Positions 40,313 to 49,064 are shown, numbered from the stretch's first letter. The stretch: 64,000 nt of DNA from Cognatiluteimonas profundi (GCF_009792795.1 NZ_VKHQ01000001.1:88170-152169); one strand, 5' to 3'. Notes: generated from the letters alone by a model not told the origin. Made by a program: numbers and translations.

Positions 40313-40718
40313 AGGCCTACTCAGCTGCAGATTCAATGGGTTGGCTCCTCCAAATTTCAGGAGAGACCACCGTGGAAGGCGCGCCACCACTAGAGCGGTC
40401 GACTATTTTTAAGGAGCTGACCCTCAGTTGCAAGCATAACCTTCTCAAGAGGTAGAGCAGCTGATTAAGAGTCGGTTCCTTACACCTTCGGAATCAATCG
40501 TTTGCCGTCGCCAAATTTACGGAGGCGTGGTCGTGGAACCCGCATAGGCGCTTGGGCGCGGCTAGATTTTTACGGAGGAGCTGGCTAGTCGAGTCGCTGT
40601 CAGGCCGCTCACCCCCGACCGCCGAGTAGTGGCCACGCCCGTTGCGAATTAGCCGCCAACGTTTGGCCCAAAAAATACGCTGGCGGCATTTTGTGCCCAC
40701 CCTGGCGAGCTCAAGAAG
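40313..40718. other. Non-coding left end of the tRNA-Arg island
   Basis: About 400 bases with no credible gene. It holds a TTTCAGGAGA copy at 40355, the decamer TTTACGGAGG twice (40516-40525 and 40569-40578), and a tRNA-Lys-like fragment at 40451-40480. These repeats may be integrase arm sites or remnants of earlier insertions. Confidence 0.6.
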
Positions 40719-41171
40719 CTACGCGACCTTGGGCTTTGCCATCTCGCTTAGTAGCTGCGCCATTGCCGTCTTGATCTTCGTCACCCGTTGCAACTGAAGT
40801 TTTAGGTCAGTAACTGTGCAAGCTCCCCCAAGCTTGTAGTCGGCCTTCACTCGGTCAGTTCTCGCAGCTTGTATTGCGAACGCTAGCGAATTCCCAGTCG
40901 CAGTCAGGCGGCTGAGTGCCGGATGAAGTCCTGCGGTATTCCACTCATTTAGCCGATCAGACAGTTCTTGATGCGTAACATGGCTGACTTGGGCTGGGCA
41001 GGCTTTTGACCTGGGCAGCTGCTCAACAAACGGCACTACAAGATGGAAAGCAGCGTAATACGCCCGACTCACTGCTGCTCGTAATTCTGTCTCCGACGCC
41101 GCCCCTTCAGTGCGAGCTTTGGCAAACGTTTCTAAATCTTCCGCCGAAATAGTCACCCTTATTCGCCGCAA
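40719..41171 (-). CDS. HEPN-like protein (UPF0332 type), possible toxin
   Basis: 150 residues from a TTG at 41171, or 145 from a GTG at 41156. All helical by appearance. ELRAAVSRAYYAAFHLVVPFV matches the HEPN core motif around an R-x-YY-A-x-FH pattern, and ARTDRVKADYKLGGAC matches the R-x-x-ADY element of the second HEPN helix pair. HEPN proteins of this kind are often ribonucleases or their partners in toxin-antitoxin and defence modules. The strict R-x4-6-H catalytic motif is not evident, so activity is uncertain. It overlaps or abuts the upstream TPR-like gene. The C terminus is basic. Confidence 0.7.
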   Translation of the reverse strand: MRRIRVTISAEDLETFAKARTEGAASETELRAAVSRAYYAAFHLVVPFVEQLPRSKACPAQVSHVTHQELSDRLNEWNTAGLHPALSRLTATGNSLAFAIQAARTDRVKADYKLGGACTVTDLKLQLQRVTKIKTAMAQLLSEMAKPKVA

Positions 41172-41914
41172 GCAAGCGCGAATACGACTTCACCCGCCCT
41201 AAGTGAAGGCAGGTTTACGTCACCTAATGCCCCGAAAAGGTCCCACTCCAGATCCGCGACGGCCTCAGGCTGCTCATCAATTCGAAATTGGTAGTACTGG
41301 ACCTTACGGCCATCTTCAAAGGGCAGGCTCGATACCTGCATAGCTTCGATTTTCGACCCTCGGGCACGGACGTAGTTGCGAATGAACTCAACCGCCCTCG
41401 TTATCTCCTCACCATTTGGCATGGGCCCGCTCTCAAGTTGCTCAACTGTCTTGTCGAACGCACCTTCAGAGCTCCCGCTCAATCGCGGGGCTTCTCGCAA
41501 AAGGTCTAGAGCTAAATCGGACGAGCCGATCTGGATGAGCATTTGACTGGCCGTTCCAATTGCACTCAAGTCGTTTCTAATAAGTCCCCGATACTGCACA
41601 ACTGTGTCGCGAATCTTGGTACCCAATCCGGCGGCTTGCAGCACAATCAGGAATCGCATGACGGTTCGGAGACGACTATCCGTCCCGCTCAGCGCCTTTA
41701 GAAAGAACTGCTCGGCCTCATCAAATCTTCCGCGTCGCGCAGCAAGGTACGACCGCAACTCAAAGGCGCCGAACGCATCCGCCTTAGCCAAATCGTCAAT
41801 TTCGCGATCAAGCCGCTTCCAGGCGAGATCGGACATCTGCCCCCCTTCAATCGCTCCTGTTACTCGGTGCCAGAGCTCGTTGAAGATTGTTTCAGGCGCA
41901 GGCTGAGCGGTCAC
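41159..41914 (-). CDS. TPR-like protein paired with the HEPN-like gene
   Basis: 251 residues from a GTG at 41914, with AAGGG about six bases upstream. The N-terminal ~170 residues are helical repeats of tetratricopeptide character (LRSYLAARRGRFDEAEQFFL, MLIQIGSSDLALDLLREAP). The C-terminal part looks beta-rich (KVQYYQFRIDEQPEA, VADLEWDLFGALGDVNLP) and ends in FALACGE. I do not recognise a named family. The gene is first in a two-gene operon within a tRNA-inserted island, so a partner, antitoxin or sensor role for the HEPN protein is the simplest guess. Confidence 0.65.
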   Translation of the reverse strand: MTAQPAPETIFNELWHRVTGAIEGGQMSDLAWKRLDREIDDLAKADAFGAFELRSYLAARRGRFDEAEQFFLKALSGTDSRLRTVMRFLIVLQAAGLGTKIRDTVVQYRGLIRNDLSAIGTASQMLIQIGSSDLALDLLREAPRLSGSSEGAFDKTVEQLESGPMPNGEEITRAVEFIRNYVRARGSKIEAMQVSSLPFEDGRKVQYYQFRIDEQPEAVADLEWDLFGALGDVNLPSLRAGEVVFALACGE

Positions 41915-42093
41915 ATCGATCCCTTCAAGTTCGGCTATCCGCCGGAAGCTCGTGCTTTCGGATAGTACACGTCAGGCACCAAACGCCATGGATAGGCCTC
42001 GGCTGACAAAAATTCGCCGGCCGAATTTTCAGGAGATTTTTCAGGAGACTGCGGTGGCTTTAAAGATTAATTCAGTTAAACCATTGATTTATA

Positions 42094-42170
42094 TGGCGCG
42101 CCCGGCAGGAGTCGAACCTGCAACCACCGGCTTAGAAGGCCGGTGCTCTATCCGGTTGAGCTACGGGCGC
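42094..42170 (-). tRNA. tRNA-Arg (anticodon TCT), integration target
   Basis: 77 nt. Minus-strand acceptor GCGCCCG; anticodon loop CTTCTAA; T arm GCAGGTTCGACTCCTGC; encoded CCA. Its 3' 47 bases are the inner copy of the island direct repeat, so the gene stayed intact after insertion. Confidence 0.97.
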
Positions 42171-42222
42171 ACGGGCCGGATTGTCGCACCGGACCGCCGA
42201 ATGAAGCCGCCCGGAAGACAGA

Positions 42223-42299
42223 TGGTCGGGGTAGAGGGATTCGAACCCCCGACATCCTGCTCCCAAAGCAGGCGCGCTACCAGACTGCGCTATACCCCG
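42223..42299 (-). tRNA. tRNA-Pro (anticodon TGG)
   Basis: 77 nt. Minus-strand acceptor CGGGGTA; anticodon loop TTTGGGA; T arm GGGGGTTCGAATCCCTC; encoded CCA. First tRNA of the Pro-Arg-His-Lys-Leu cluster. Confidence 0.97.
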
Positions 42300-42432
42300 C
42301 CCGCTTGACCTGCCTGCCACTGCACGATCTTTCCGTGCAACGCGAAACGCCAGCCATTGTCCGGAGCGGTTCCGGTGCTGTCAACGCGCGCTATGCTGGC
42401 CAACGACCATTCCCGACATCAAAGGACTCACG

Positions 42433-43188
42433 ATGCGCAGCGGCAATCCGGCCCTGAAGCCCTCCACCTTCCTCGACCTCGGCACCGGCGTGGTCACCGA
42501 CGCGCGCGGCGGCGTGATGACGCTGAACGGCACGGTCAACCGCACGGCGTTCCTGCTGCTGCTGACGCTTGTCGGCGCGATGTACAGCTGGAGCGTGTTC
42601 TTCGGCTCGGCAGGCGCGGCCAACCTGATGCCCTACGTGCTCGTCGGCGGACTGGGCGGGTTTGTCGTGGCCATGGTGACGATCTTCAAGAAGACGTGGG
42701 CTCCGTTCACCGCGCCGCTCTACGCGGTCCTGGAAGGCCTGTTCATCGGGGCCATGTCGGCCATCTTCGAGCAGCGCCATCCGGGCATCGTGATCCAGGC
42801 GACGGCCTTGACGTTCGGCACGCTGGCCGCGTTGTTGATGGCCTATCGCAGCGGGCTGATCAAGGCCACCGAGAACTTCAAGCTCGGCGTGGTCGCCGCG
42901 ACCGGCGGCATCGCACTCGTCTACCTGGCCAGCATCGTCATGGGCTTCTTCGGACATGCCATTCCGATGATCAACGGCGGCGGCATGCTCGGCATCGGCT
43001 TCTCGGCTGTCGTCGTCGTCGTTGCCGCGTTGAACCTGGTGCTGGACTTCGCCTTCATCGAGGAAGGTGTCGCCAAGGGTGCGCCCAAATACATGGAGTG
43101 GTATGCGGCGTTCGGGCTGCTGGTGACGCTGGTGTGGTTGTATCTCGAAATCCTTCGCCTGCTGTCGAAGCTGCAGTCGCGCAACTGA
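42433..43188 (+). CDS. Bax inhibitor-1 / YccA family membrane protein
   Basis: 251 residues with seven predicted membrane helices (for example AFLLLLTLVGAMYSWSVFF and YVLVGGLGGFVVAMVTIF). VYLASIVMGFFGHAIP, the AALNLVLDFAFIEEGV segment near the C terminus and the final charged YMEWYAAFGLLVTLVWLYLE are family features. Bacterial members resemble calcium-leak TMBIM proteins or FtsH-interacting YccA. Single gene, ended by a strong terminator. Confidence 0.92.
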   Translation: MRSGNPALKPSTFLDLGTGVVTDARGGVMTLNGTVNRTAFLLLLTLVGAMYSWSVFFGSAGAANLMPYVLVGGLGGFVVAMVTIFKKTWAPFTAPLYAVLEGLFIGAMSAIFEQRHPGIVIQATALTFGTLAALLMAYRSGLIKATENFKLGVVAATGGIALVYLASIVMGFFGHAIPMINGGGMLGIGFSAVVVVVAALNLVLDFAFIEEGVAKGAPKYMEWYAAFGLLVTLVWLYLEILRLLSKLQSRN

Positions 43189-43211
43189 CCTCGGCGATCA
43201 TCGGAAAGCAG

Positions 43212-43239
43212 GAAGGGCGCCAATGGGCGCCCTTCTTTT
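43212..43239 (+). terminator. Rho-independent terminator after the BI-1 gene
   Basis: A 10-bp stem with arm GAAGGGCGCC, a four-base loop, and TTTT directly after. It lies 23 bases after the stop codon, facing the convergent isocitrate dehydrogenase gene. Confidence 0.9.
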
Positions 43240-43288
43240 ATGCAACTGGCGCAGCGGCGAGCCGCGGCGCCTTGAACCTCGCCGCAAG

Positions 43289-44296
43289 CTACAGCCGCGT
43301 GGCAATCGCCTTCGCGAATGACATCGTGTTGCCAGCCCCACCGAGGTCGGGCGTCAACGAGTCCTTGGCTTCCAGGGTCGCCACGATCGCATTTCGCAGC
43401 CGGGTTGCCTTGTCGGGCTGTCCGATGTGGTCGAGCATCTGGGCCGCGCCCAGCAGCAACGCGCAGGGATTCGCCTTGCCCTGGCCCGCGATGTCGGGCG
43501 CCGTGCCATGCACGGCCTCGAAAATGGCCGCATCGGTTCCGATGTTCGCGCCCGGCGCCAGCCCCAGGCCGCCGACGAGGCCGGCGCACAGGTCGGAAAT
43601 GATGTCGCCGAACAGGTTCGTCGTCACGATGATGTCGAACTGCTCCGGTCGCATCACCAGCTGCATGCAGCAGTTGTCGACGATCAGCTCGTTGCACTCG
43701 ATGTCGGGGTATTCGGCGGCCACGGTCCGCGCCGTGCGCAGGAACAGCCCCGACGTCGACTTCAGGATGTTGGCCTTGTGCACGACCGTCACCTTGCGGC
43801 GTCCGGTCCTGCGCGCCAGTTCGAATGCGTAGCGCACGATGCGCTCGGAACCGCGACGCGTGACCTTCTGCGTGAGCAGCGCGGTCTCGCCATCCTCCGA
43901 CAGGCTCTGGCCTTCGCCGATGTAGGCGCCCTCGGTGTTTTCACGCACCGTGACCAGGTCGACGTTGGCCGGGAACCGCGCCTTGGTATTGGGGAAGGAT
44001 TTCGCCGGACGCACGTTGGCGTACAGGTCGAAGCGCTTGCGCAGCTCGACGTTGATCGAGGAAAACCCCTCGCCGACGGGGGTCGTGAGCGGACTCTTCA
44101 GCGCGATCCGGTTGCGGCGGATCGAATCCATGGTCGCCGCCGGGAGCAACTCGCCGTGCTTTTCCAGCGCGACCAGGCCTGCGTCGGCGAATTCGTACTG
44201 CAATCCAACGTCCAGGGCATCCAGGACATGCAAGGTCGCATCCATGATTTCCGGGCCAATGCCATCGCCGCGGATCACGGTAATCGTCTGTGTCAT
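43289..44296 (-). CDS. Isocitrate dehydrogenase, NAD-type (IDH/IMDH family)
   Basis: 335 residues, the short NAD-dependent form rather than the ~415-residue NADP enzyme. Motifs: VIRGDGIGPEIM, the substrate loop VGEGFSSINVELRKRFDLYA, VTVRENTEGAYIGEGQS, KANILKSTSGLFL and the family signature NLFGDIISDLCAGLVGGLG. The HGTAPDIAGQGKANP segment contributes to the cofactor site. Xanthomonas species are known to use an NAD-dependent IDH in the TCA cycle; 3-isopropylmalate or homoisocitrate dehydrogenase is less likely because of the SSINVELRK-type loop. Confidence 0.88.
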   Translation of the reverse strand: MTQTITVIRGDGIGPEIMDATLHVLDALDVGLQYEFADAGLVALEKHGELLPAATMDSIRRNRIALKSPLTTPVGEGFSSINVELRKRFDLYANVRPAKSFPNTKARFPANVDLVTVRENTEGAYIGEGQSLSEDGETALLTQKVTRRGSERIVRYAFELARRTGRRKVTVVHKANILKSTSGLFLRTARTVAAEYPDIECNELIVDNCCMQLVMRPEQFDIIVTTNLFGDIISDLCAGLVGGLGLAPGANIGTDAAIFEAVHGTAPDIAGQGKANPCALLLGAAQMLDHIGQPDKATRLRNAIVATLEAKDSLTPDLGGAGNTMSFAKAIATRL

Positions 44297-44426
44297 TCGG
44301 GGTTTCCAGCTGATGGGCGGCGTGCGTCTGCAGCGCCACTGCAGCGCGAATTATGCCGGATGCGCGCCGCCCGGCCAAAACCGGCCGCTGCGCATGCCTC
44401 GCGGAAGACCGTCCCGCCCGGGTCGA

Positions 44427-44816
44427 TCAGGCGTGGTCGTGCACCGACGGCGTCGTGCCCTCGCCGCTTTCCAGCTGGTCCAGGAAGTCCACCGCGCGGC
44501 GCAGGTGCGGGATGACGATGCTGCCGCCGACGATCAGGCCGACGGAGAAGGTCTCGAACATCTCGTCCCGGCTGACCCCCGCCTGCCGGCACTGGGCGAC
44601 GTGGTAACTGATGCAGTCGTCGCAGCGCAGTACCAGCGATGCGACCAGGCCAAGCAGCTCCTTGGTCTTCACGTCGAGCGCGCCGGCCTGGTAGGCCTGC
44701 GTATCCAAGGCGAAGAATCGCCGCACGACCTGGTTGGGTTCGGCCAGGATCCGATCGTTCATCCGCTGCCGGAAGCTGGTGAAGGCGGCCAGCCGGTCCT
44801 CCTGCCCATCGCTCAT
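44427..44816 (-). CDS. Carboxymuconolactone decarboxylase / AhpD-like protein
   Basis: 129 residues from the ATG at 44816. The AhpD-type active site is LRCDDCISYHVAQCRQAGVS (Cys-x-x-Cys-x3-His). ELLGLVASLVL precedes it. Family members act as peroxidase partners or disulfide reductants. The ATG overlaps the glutaredoxin stop (ATGA), which suggests a joint thiol-redox role. Confidence 0.88.
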   Translation of the reverse strand: MSDGQEDRLAAFTSFRQRMNDRILAEPNQVVRRFFALDTQAYQAGALDVKTKELLGLVASLVLRCDDCISYHVAQCRQAGVSRDEMFETFSVGLIVGGSIVIPHLRRAVDFLDQLESGEGTTPSVHDHA

Positions 44817-45103
44817 GCGGCGTCCCCGACCAGCAGTGCGTCCAGCTTGCCGGCGCGATGCAGCGCCATCATGTCGTCGTAGCCGCCGACGTGGGTGTCG
44901 CCAACGAAGATCTGCGGTACCGACGTCCGCCGCGCCATCGACATCATCCGCTCGCGTTCGACCGGGTCCAGGTCGATGCGGACTTCCGTCCATTCCAGGC
45001 CCTTGCTCTTCAGGAAGTTCTTGGCAGCCGAGCAATACCCGCACATGGCCGAGGTGAACAAGGTGATGGGGCGACGCGCTGTTTCTGTGGCCGGCTGGCT
45101 CAA
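44813..45103 (-). CDS. Glutaredoxin
   Basis: 96 residues from a TTG at 45103, with GGAG six bases upstream; the open frame continues on but without glutaredoxin character. Dithiol active site CGYC in LFTSAMCGYCSAAKNFLKSK, the TVP-like cis-proline in RTSVPQIFVG, and GGYDDMMALHRAGKLD for glutathione binding. It is the GrxC-like size. Coupled to the AhpD-like gene. Confidence 0.9.
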   Translation of the reverse strand: MSQPATETARRPITLFTSAMCGYCSAAKNFLKSKGLEWTEVRIDLDPVERERMMSMARRTSVPQIFVGDTHVGGYDDMMALHRAGKLDALLVGDAA

Positions 45104-45283
45104 GACGATCTCCGGAATGCCGAGGGATGGCACGCAATATGCGGGCGCAGGCCATGCTTTTCCACCCCGGCACGCCCGTCGCCAGGCCCGCCGCCATCCG
45201 GCCGGATTAACCGCCGGTTCACACCCGCGCTGTCCACGACAGTCATCCTTCACGCTGCTCCGTCGATGGCAACTCCACCCACC

Positions 45284-46873
45284 ATGCGCAACATCGTGTC
45301 CCTGGCTGCCGTGAGCGTCCTTGCCACCGGCCTGCTGCTGGGTGGGGGACAAGCCGCTGCACAGGACAGCCGCCTGCCCGATATCGGCTCGTCGGCCGGC
45401 GAGGTGCTGGGTCCGGCGCAGCAGAAGCAGTACGGCGAAATGACGCTCGCCCAGCTGCGCAATTACGGCTACACCCTCGACGATCCGCTGCTGGGTGGCT
45501 GGCTGCAGTCCATCGGCGACAAGCTGGGCGCTGCCAGCGACAAGCCCCGGCAGCCATTCACCCTGTTCCTGCTGCGCGATCGGCAGGTCAACGCCTTCGC
45601 CACGCTGGGTGGCTATGTCGCCGTCAACGCCGGCCTGGTGCTCGCCGCGAACCGCGAGGACGAAGTCGCCGCCGTGCTGTCGCACGAAATCGCGCACGTG
45701 ACGCAGTCGCACGTGCTGCGGGCGGTCGAACGCGCGCAGCGCGACAGCGTGCCGATCCTGCTGGCCATGCTGGGCGCCATCGCCGTCGCGCAGACCTCCC
45801 ACAGCAGTTCCGCCGGCAACGGGGCCATGGCCGTCATGGCCTCGGCGCAGGGGCTGATGGCACAGCGCCAGATCAACTACACCCGCGACAACGAGTCCGA
45901 GGCCGATCGCATCGGCATCCGCACCCTTGCACGCAGCGGCTACGACCCGACGGCCATGGCCGATTTCTTCGAGAAGCTGCAGACCATCATCCGCAGCAAC
46001 CAGGGCGACGAGCGCGAGCGGACGCCCGATTACCTGCAGACCCACCCGGTGACGCTGACGCGCATCAGCGAAGCCAGGCAGCGCGCACTGCAACTGCAGA
46101 AGTCGAACGCCTTCGTCCCCGACGACAAGGTCGTCGACAACCCACTGTTGCCGGCATCGTTGCGGATCGGCAATGCACTGGCCCATGGCGACAGCGGCCA
46201 GTTCCCCTGGGCGCGCGAACGCCTGCGCGTGCTCAGCGCCGACACCCCGGCCGCGGCCACGCGCGAATACGAAAAGCTGCGTCGCGCCGGCAGCCTGACC
46301 GACGCGCAACGCTACGGACTGGCGTTGTCGCGCTTGCTGGACGGCCATGCGGCGGTTGCGGCGGACGAGTTCGGGCCGTTGCTGGACGCCCACCCCGGCA
46401 ATGTCTGGATCACGCTGGGGCTGGCACAGGCCGAGGCGCGATCGAGCAGGATCGCCGCCGCCGATGCCCGCTTCGAGGCGTTGCTGGCGCGGATGCCGGG
46501 CAATCGTGCAGTCGCGCTGACCTACGCCGGCATGCTCGATGAGCGCAACACCCCGATCGCCGGCAAGCGCGCGCAGGCGATCCTGCGGCCCTTGCTGTCC
46601 AGCGCGGCGAGCGATCCGGTGTTCCAGCAGACCTTCGCGCGCAGCAGCGAGATCGCCGGCGACCCGGTGCGCGCCGGCGAAGCCTACGCCGAGGCCGCCT
46701 ACCTCAATGGCCGCCCCGAGCAGGCGCTGGTGCAGCTCAACACCCTCAAGAAACGCGGGGACGTCGACTACTACGCCCGGTCGCGCATCGATGCGCGCAT
46801 CGCGGCCATCACCCCGACGGTGCTCGAACTGCGGCGACAGGGCGTGCGCGACGAGGACCTCGACCGGCGCTGA
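45284..46873 (+). CDS. M48 family periplasmic metalloprotease with TPR tail (BepA-like)
   Basis: 529 residues from the ATG at 45284; an ATG 18 bases earlier is possible. Signal peptide MRNIVSLAAVSVLATGLLLG...AQ. The zinc site is LSHEIAHVTQSHVL, with the third ligand glutamate in NESEADRIGIRTLARSGYD. The C-terminal ~200 residues are tetratricopeptide-like helices. BepA of E. coli monitors assembly of the outer-membrane LPS translocon LptD and degrades faulty forms. Divergent from the glutaredoxin pair. Confidence 0.92.
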   Translation: MRNIVSLAAVSVLATGLLLGGGQAAAQDSRLPDIGSSAGEVLGPAQQKQYGEMTLAQLRNYGYTLDDPLLGGWLQSIGDKLGAASDKPRQPFTLFLLRDRQVNAFATLGGYVAVNAGLVLAANREDEVAAVLSHEIAHVTQSHVLRAVERAQRDSVPILLAMLGAIAVAQTSHSSSAGNGAMAVMASAQGLMAQRQINYTRDNESEADRIGIRTLARSGYDPTAMADFFEKLQTIIRSNQGDERERTPDYLQTHPVTLTRISEARQRALQLQKSNAFVPDDKVVDNPLLPASLRIGNALAHGDSGQFPWARERLRVLSADTPAAATREYEKLRRAGSLTDAQRYGLALSRLLDGHAAVAADEFGPLLDAHPGNVWITLGLAQAEARSSRIAAADARFEALLARMPGNRAVALTYAGMLDERNTPIAGKRAQAILRPLLSSAASDPVFQQTFARSSEIAGDPVRAGEAYAEAAYLNGRPEQALVQLNTLKKRGDVDYYARSRIDARIAAITPTVLELRRQGVRDEDLDRR

Positions 46874-46908
46874 CAACACCCACCGGCGACGCAGGCGGCC
46901 CCCAGCCG

Positions 46909-46941
46909 TGTCATCGATCGGTCACACAGCTGTCGTCTACT
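46909..46941 (+). promoter_or_regulatory. Candidate Pho box upstream of phoB
   Basis: Three 11-base spaced repeats: TGTCATCGATC (46909), GGTCACACAGC (46920) and TGTCGTCTACT (46931), each with GTC near the start. The known PhoB site is built of CTGTCAT-type 11-bp direct repeats. Position about 35-65 bases before the phoB GTG suits autoregulation. Confidence 0.6.
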
Positions 46942-46975
46942 TGCGCCCTGACCTGGGCGATGACACGGTGAACGC

Positions 46976-47677
46976 GTGCAGAAACGCATCCTGATCGTCG
47001 ACGACGAACCCGCCATCCGCGAGATGGTCGCCTTTGCCCTGCGCAAGGCCGACTACGAGCCGGTGCATGCCGGCGACGCGCGCGAGGCCCAGGCGTCCAT
47101 TGCCGACCGGCTGCCGGACCTGATCCTGCTGGACTGGATGCTGCCGGGCACCAGCGGGCTGGAGCTGGCGCGGCGCTGGCGCCGCGATGCGCTCACCCGC
47201 GAGATCCCGATCATCATGCTGACCGCCCGTGGCGAGGAGAACGATCGGGTCGGCGGCCTGGAGGCCGGCGTCGACGACTACGTGGTCAAGCCGTTTTCGG
47301 CGCGCGAGCTGCTGGCCCGCATCCGCGCGGTCATGCGCCGCTCGCGCGAGGACGACGAGAACGGCAGCATCGAGATCGGGGCCCTGCGCATCGACGGCGC
47401 CGCGCATCGCGTGTTCGCGCAGGTCGACGGGGGCGACGTCGCCGTAGCGATCGGCCCGACGGAATACCGCCTGCTGCACTTCTTCATGACCCATCCCGAA
47501 CGCGTCTATACGCGATCGCAGCTCCTCGACCACGTCTGGGGCGGCAGCGTCTACGTGGAGGAGCGCACGGTCGACGTGCATATCCGTCGCCTGCGCAAGA
47601 CGCTCGAGCCCGTGCATCTGGACAACATGGTGCAGACGGTGCGCGGCGCCGGGTATCGTTTCTCGACGGCGGTCTAG
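46976..47677 (+). CDS. phoB: Phosphate regulon response regulator PhoB
   Basis: 233 residues from a GTG start. Receiver domain with acidic DD near residue 9 and the phospho-acceptor D53 in [13 protein letters not shown]; the switch Thr and Lys are in [13 protein letters not shown] and [13 protein letters not shown]. The winged-helix DNA-binding domain has [20 protein letters not shown]. It pairs with phoR nine bases downstream. Confidence 0.95.
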   Translation: MQKRILIVDDEPAIREMVAFALRKADYEPVHAGDAREAQASIADRLPDLILLDWMLPGTSGLELARRWRRDALTREIPIIMLTARGEENDRVGGLEAGVDDYVVKPFSARELLARIRAVMRRSREDDENGSIEIGALRIDGAAHRVFAQVDGGDVAVAIGPTEYRLLHFFMTHPERVYTRSQLLDHVWGGSVYVEERTVDVHIRRLRKTLEPVHLDNMVQTVRGAGYRFSTAV

Positions 47678-47686
47678 GCGCAACGC

Positions 47687-49009
47687 ATGCCCAGCGAACG
47701 CAGCGCATGGCTCCGCTCGCTCGCACGGCTGGCAGTGCTGCTGGTCGTGGCTGGCGCAATCGGCCTGGCCATCGGGCGTCCCTGGCCGATGCTGGCACTG
47801 GCCAGCCTCGGCGCGCTCGCGTGGCAGCAATGGAAGTTGCGCAACCTGCTGCTGCAGCTGCTCGCGCGACGGCGTGCGGACCTGCCCGGCGGCAGCGGCG
47901 TGTGGGACGAGATCGACCGCCTGCTGCATCGCAGCCAGGCCGACATGCGCGCGCAGAAGCGTCGCCTGCTCGACATGCTGCGCGCCTACCGTGCGGCGGC
48001 GGCCGCCCTGCCCGACGCGGTGCTCGTGCTCGACCGCAACAGCCAGCGCATCCTGTGGTTCAACGATGCGGCGACACGCCTGCTGGGGCTGCGTTATCCG
48101 CGCGACATCGACGCGTCGCTTGGCGATCGCCTGCAGCCGCTGCCGGTCGCGCATTGGCTGTCGTCGGGCCGCAATGCCGAACCGCTGTCGGACATGCCCT
48201 CCCCGGTCGATCCGGACATCCGCCTCAACCTGCGGCTGATCCCGTATTCGGACGAGCTGTGGCTGCTGGTGGCCCGCGACGTCAGCAAGCTCATGCGCCT
48301 GGAACACATGCGCCGGGACTTCGTCGCCAACGTCTCGCACGAGCTACGCACGCCGCTGACCGTCGTCCATGGCTACCTGGACATGCTCGATCCGGTCGAG
48401 CAGCCCGAGTGGGCGCCCATCCTGCATGAGATGCGCCGGCAGTCGCAGCGCATGACGCAGCTGGTCGAAGACCTGTTGACGCTGTCGCGACTGGAGGCCC
48501 AGGACGCGCTCGCCGACGAAAGCGTGCCGATGGCGCCGCTGCTGGCGACGCTCGGCCGCGAAGCGCAGGCGCTCAGCCAGAATCGCCACGTCATCACGGT
48601 GGAGGACGATGCGCAAGTCGACCTGTGGGGTTCGCAGCGCGAATTGCACAGTGCGTTTTCCAACCTGGTCAGCAACGCCGTGCGCTACACCCCCGAAGGC
48701 GGCAGCATCGACATCCGCTTTGCCCGCGACGCCGGCGGCGGCGCCGTGCTGTCGGTGCAGGACAGCGGCTACGGCATCCCGGCCGCGCACCTGCCGCGGA
48801 TCACCGAGCGCTTCTATCGCGTCTCCACCAGCCGTTCACGCGAGAGCGGCGGCACCGGGCTGGGACTGGCCATCGCCAAGCATGTCCTGAGCCTGCACCA
48901 GGCGCGGCTGGAGATCGCCAGCGAGGTCGGTCGGGGCAGTCGGTTTTCCTGCCATTTCGGCCCCGAGCGGGTGTACCTGCGTTCGCCGCGCGACCTCGCG
49001 ATCACGTGA
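47687..49009 (+). CDS. phoR: Phosphate regulon sensor kinase PhoR
   Basis: 440 residues. An N-terminal membrane hairpin (LAVLLVVAGAIGLAIGRPW...), a PAS-like region (LPDAVLVLDRNSQRILWFND), the phospho-acceptor histidine at about residue 218 in VSHELRTPLTVVHGYLDML, and the ATPase boxes SNAVRYTPEGGSID, QDSGYGIPAAHL and GGTGLGLAIAKHV. It senses phosphate supply through the Pst system and phosphorylates PhoB. Confidence 0.95.
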   Translation: MPSERSAWLRSLARLAVLLVVAGAIGLAIGRPWPMLALASLGALAWQQWKLRNLLLQLLARRRADLPGGSGVWDEIDRLLHRSQADMRAQKRRLLDMLRAYRAAAAALPDAVLVLDRNSQRILWFNDAATRLLGLRYPRDIDASLGDRLQPLPVAHWLSSGRNAEPLSDMPSPVDPDIRLNLRLIPYSDELWLLVARDVSKLMRLEHMRRDFVANVSHELRTPLTVVHGYLDMLDPVEQPEWAPILHEMRRQSQRMTQLVEDLLTLSRLEAQDALADESVPMAPLLATLGREAQALSQNRHVITVEDDAQVDLWGSQRELHSAFSNLVSNAVRYTPEGGSIDIRFARDAGGGAVLSVQDSGYGIPAAHLPRITERFYRVSTSRSRESGGTGLGLAIAKHVLSLHQARLEIASEVGRGSRFSCHFGPERVYLRSPRDLAIT

Positions 49010-49064
49010 CCTCGCCGGCCGGACAGGCGGCTGGTCACCGCGGCCGCAGGCTTGCGCTCCTACA

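Larger units (their letters stand above)
40313..42093. mobile_element. 1.8-kb tRNA-Arg mini-island without integrase
   Basis: The segment lies between the 47-bp direct repeats at 40266 and 42094. Its base composition is visibly richer in A/T than the surroundings. It carries only two genes, the HEPN-like and TPR-like pair. The decamer TTTCAGGAGA occurs near the left end (40355-40364) and twice near the right end (42027-42036, 42039-42048), as integrase arm-type sites often do. No integrase gene remains, so it is either a deletion derivative or was mobilised in trans. Confidence 0.85.

Noticed and set aside
44813..46879. 688-codon minus-strand frame ending in glutaredoxin
   Set aside because: Only the last ~96 residues are glutaredoxin; the rest is antisense to the M48 protease gene. 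Start set at the TTG with a Shine-Dalgarno.
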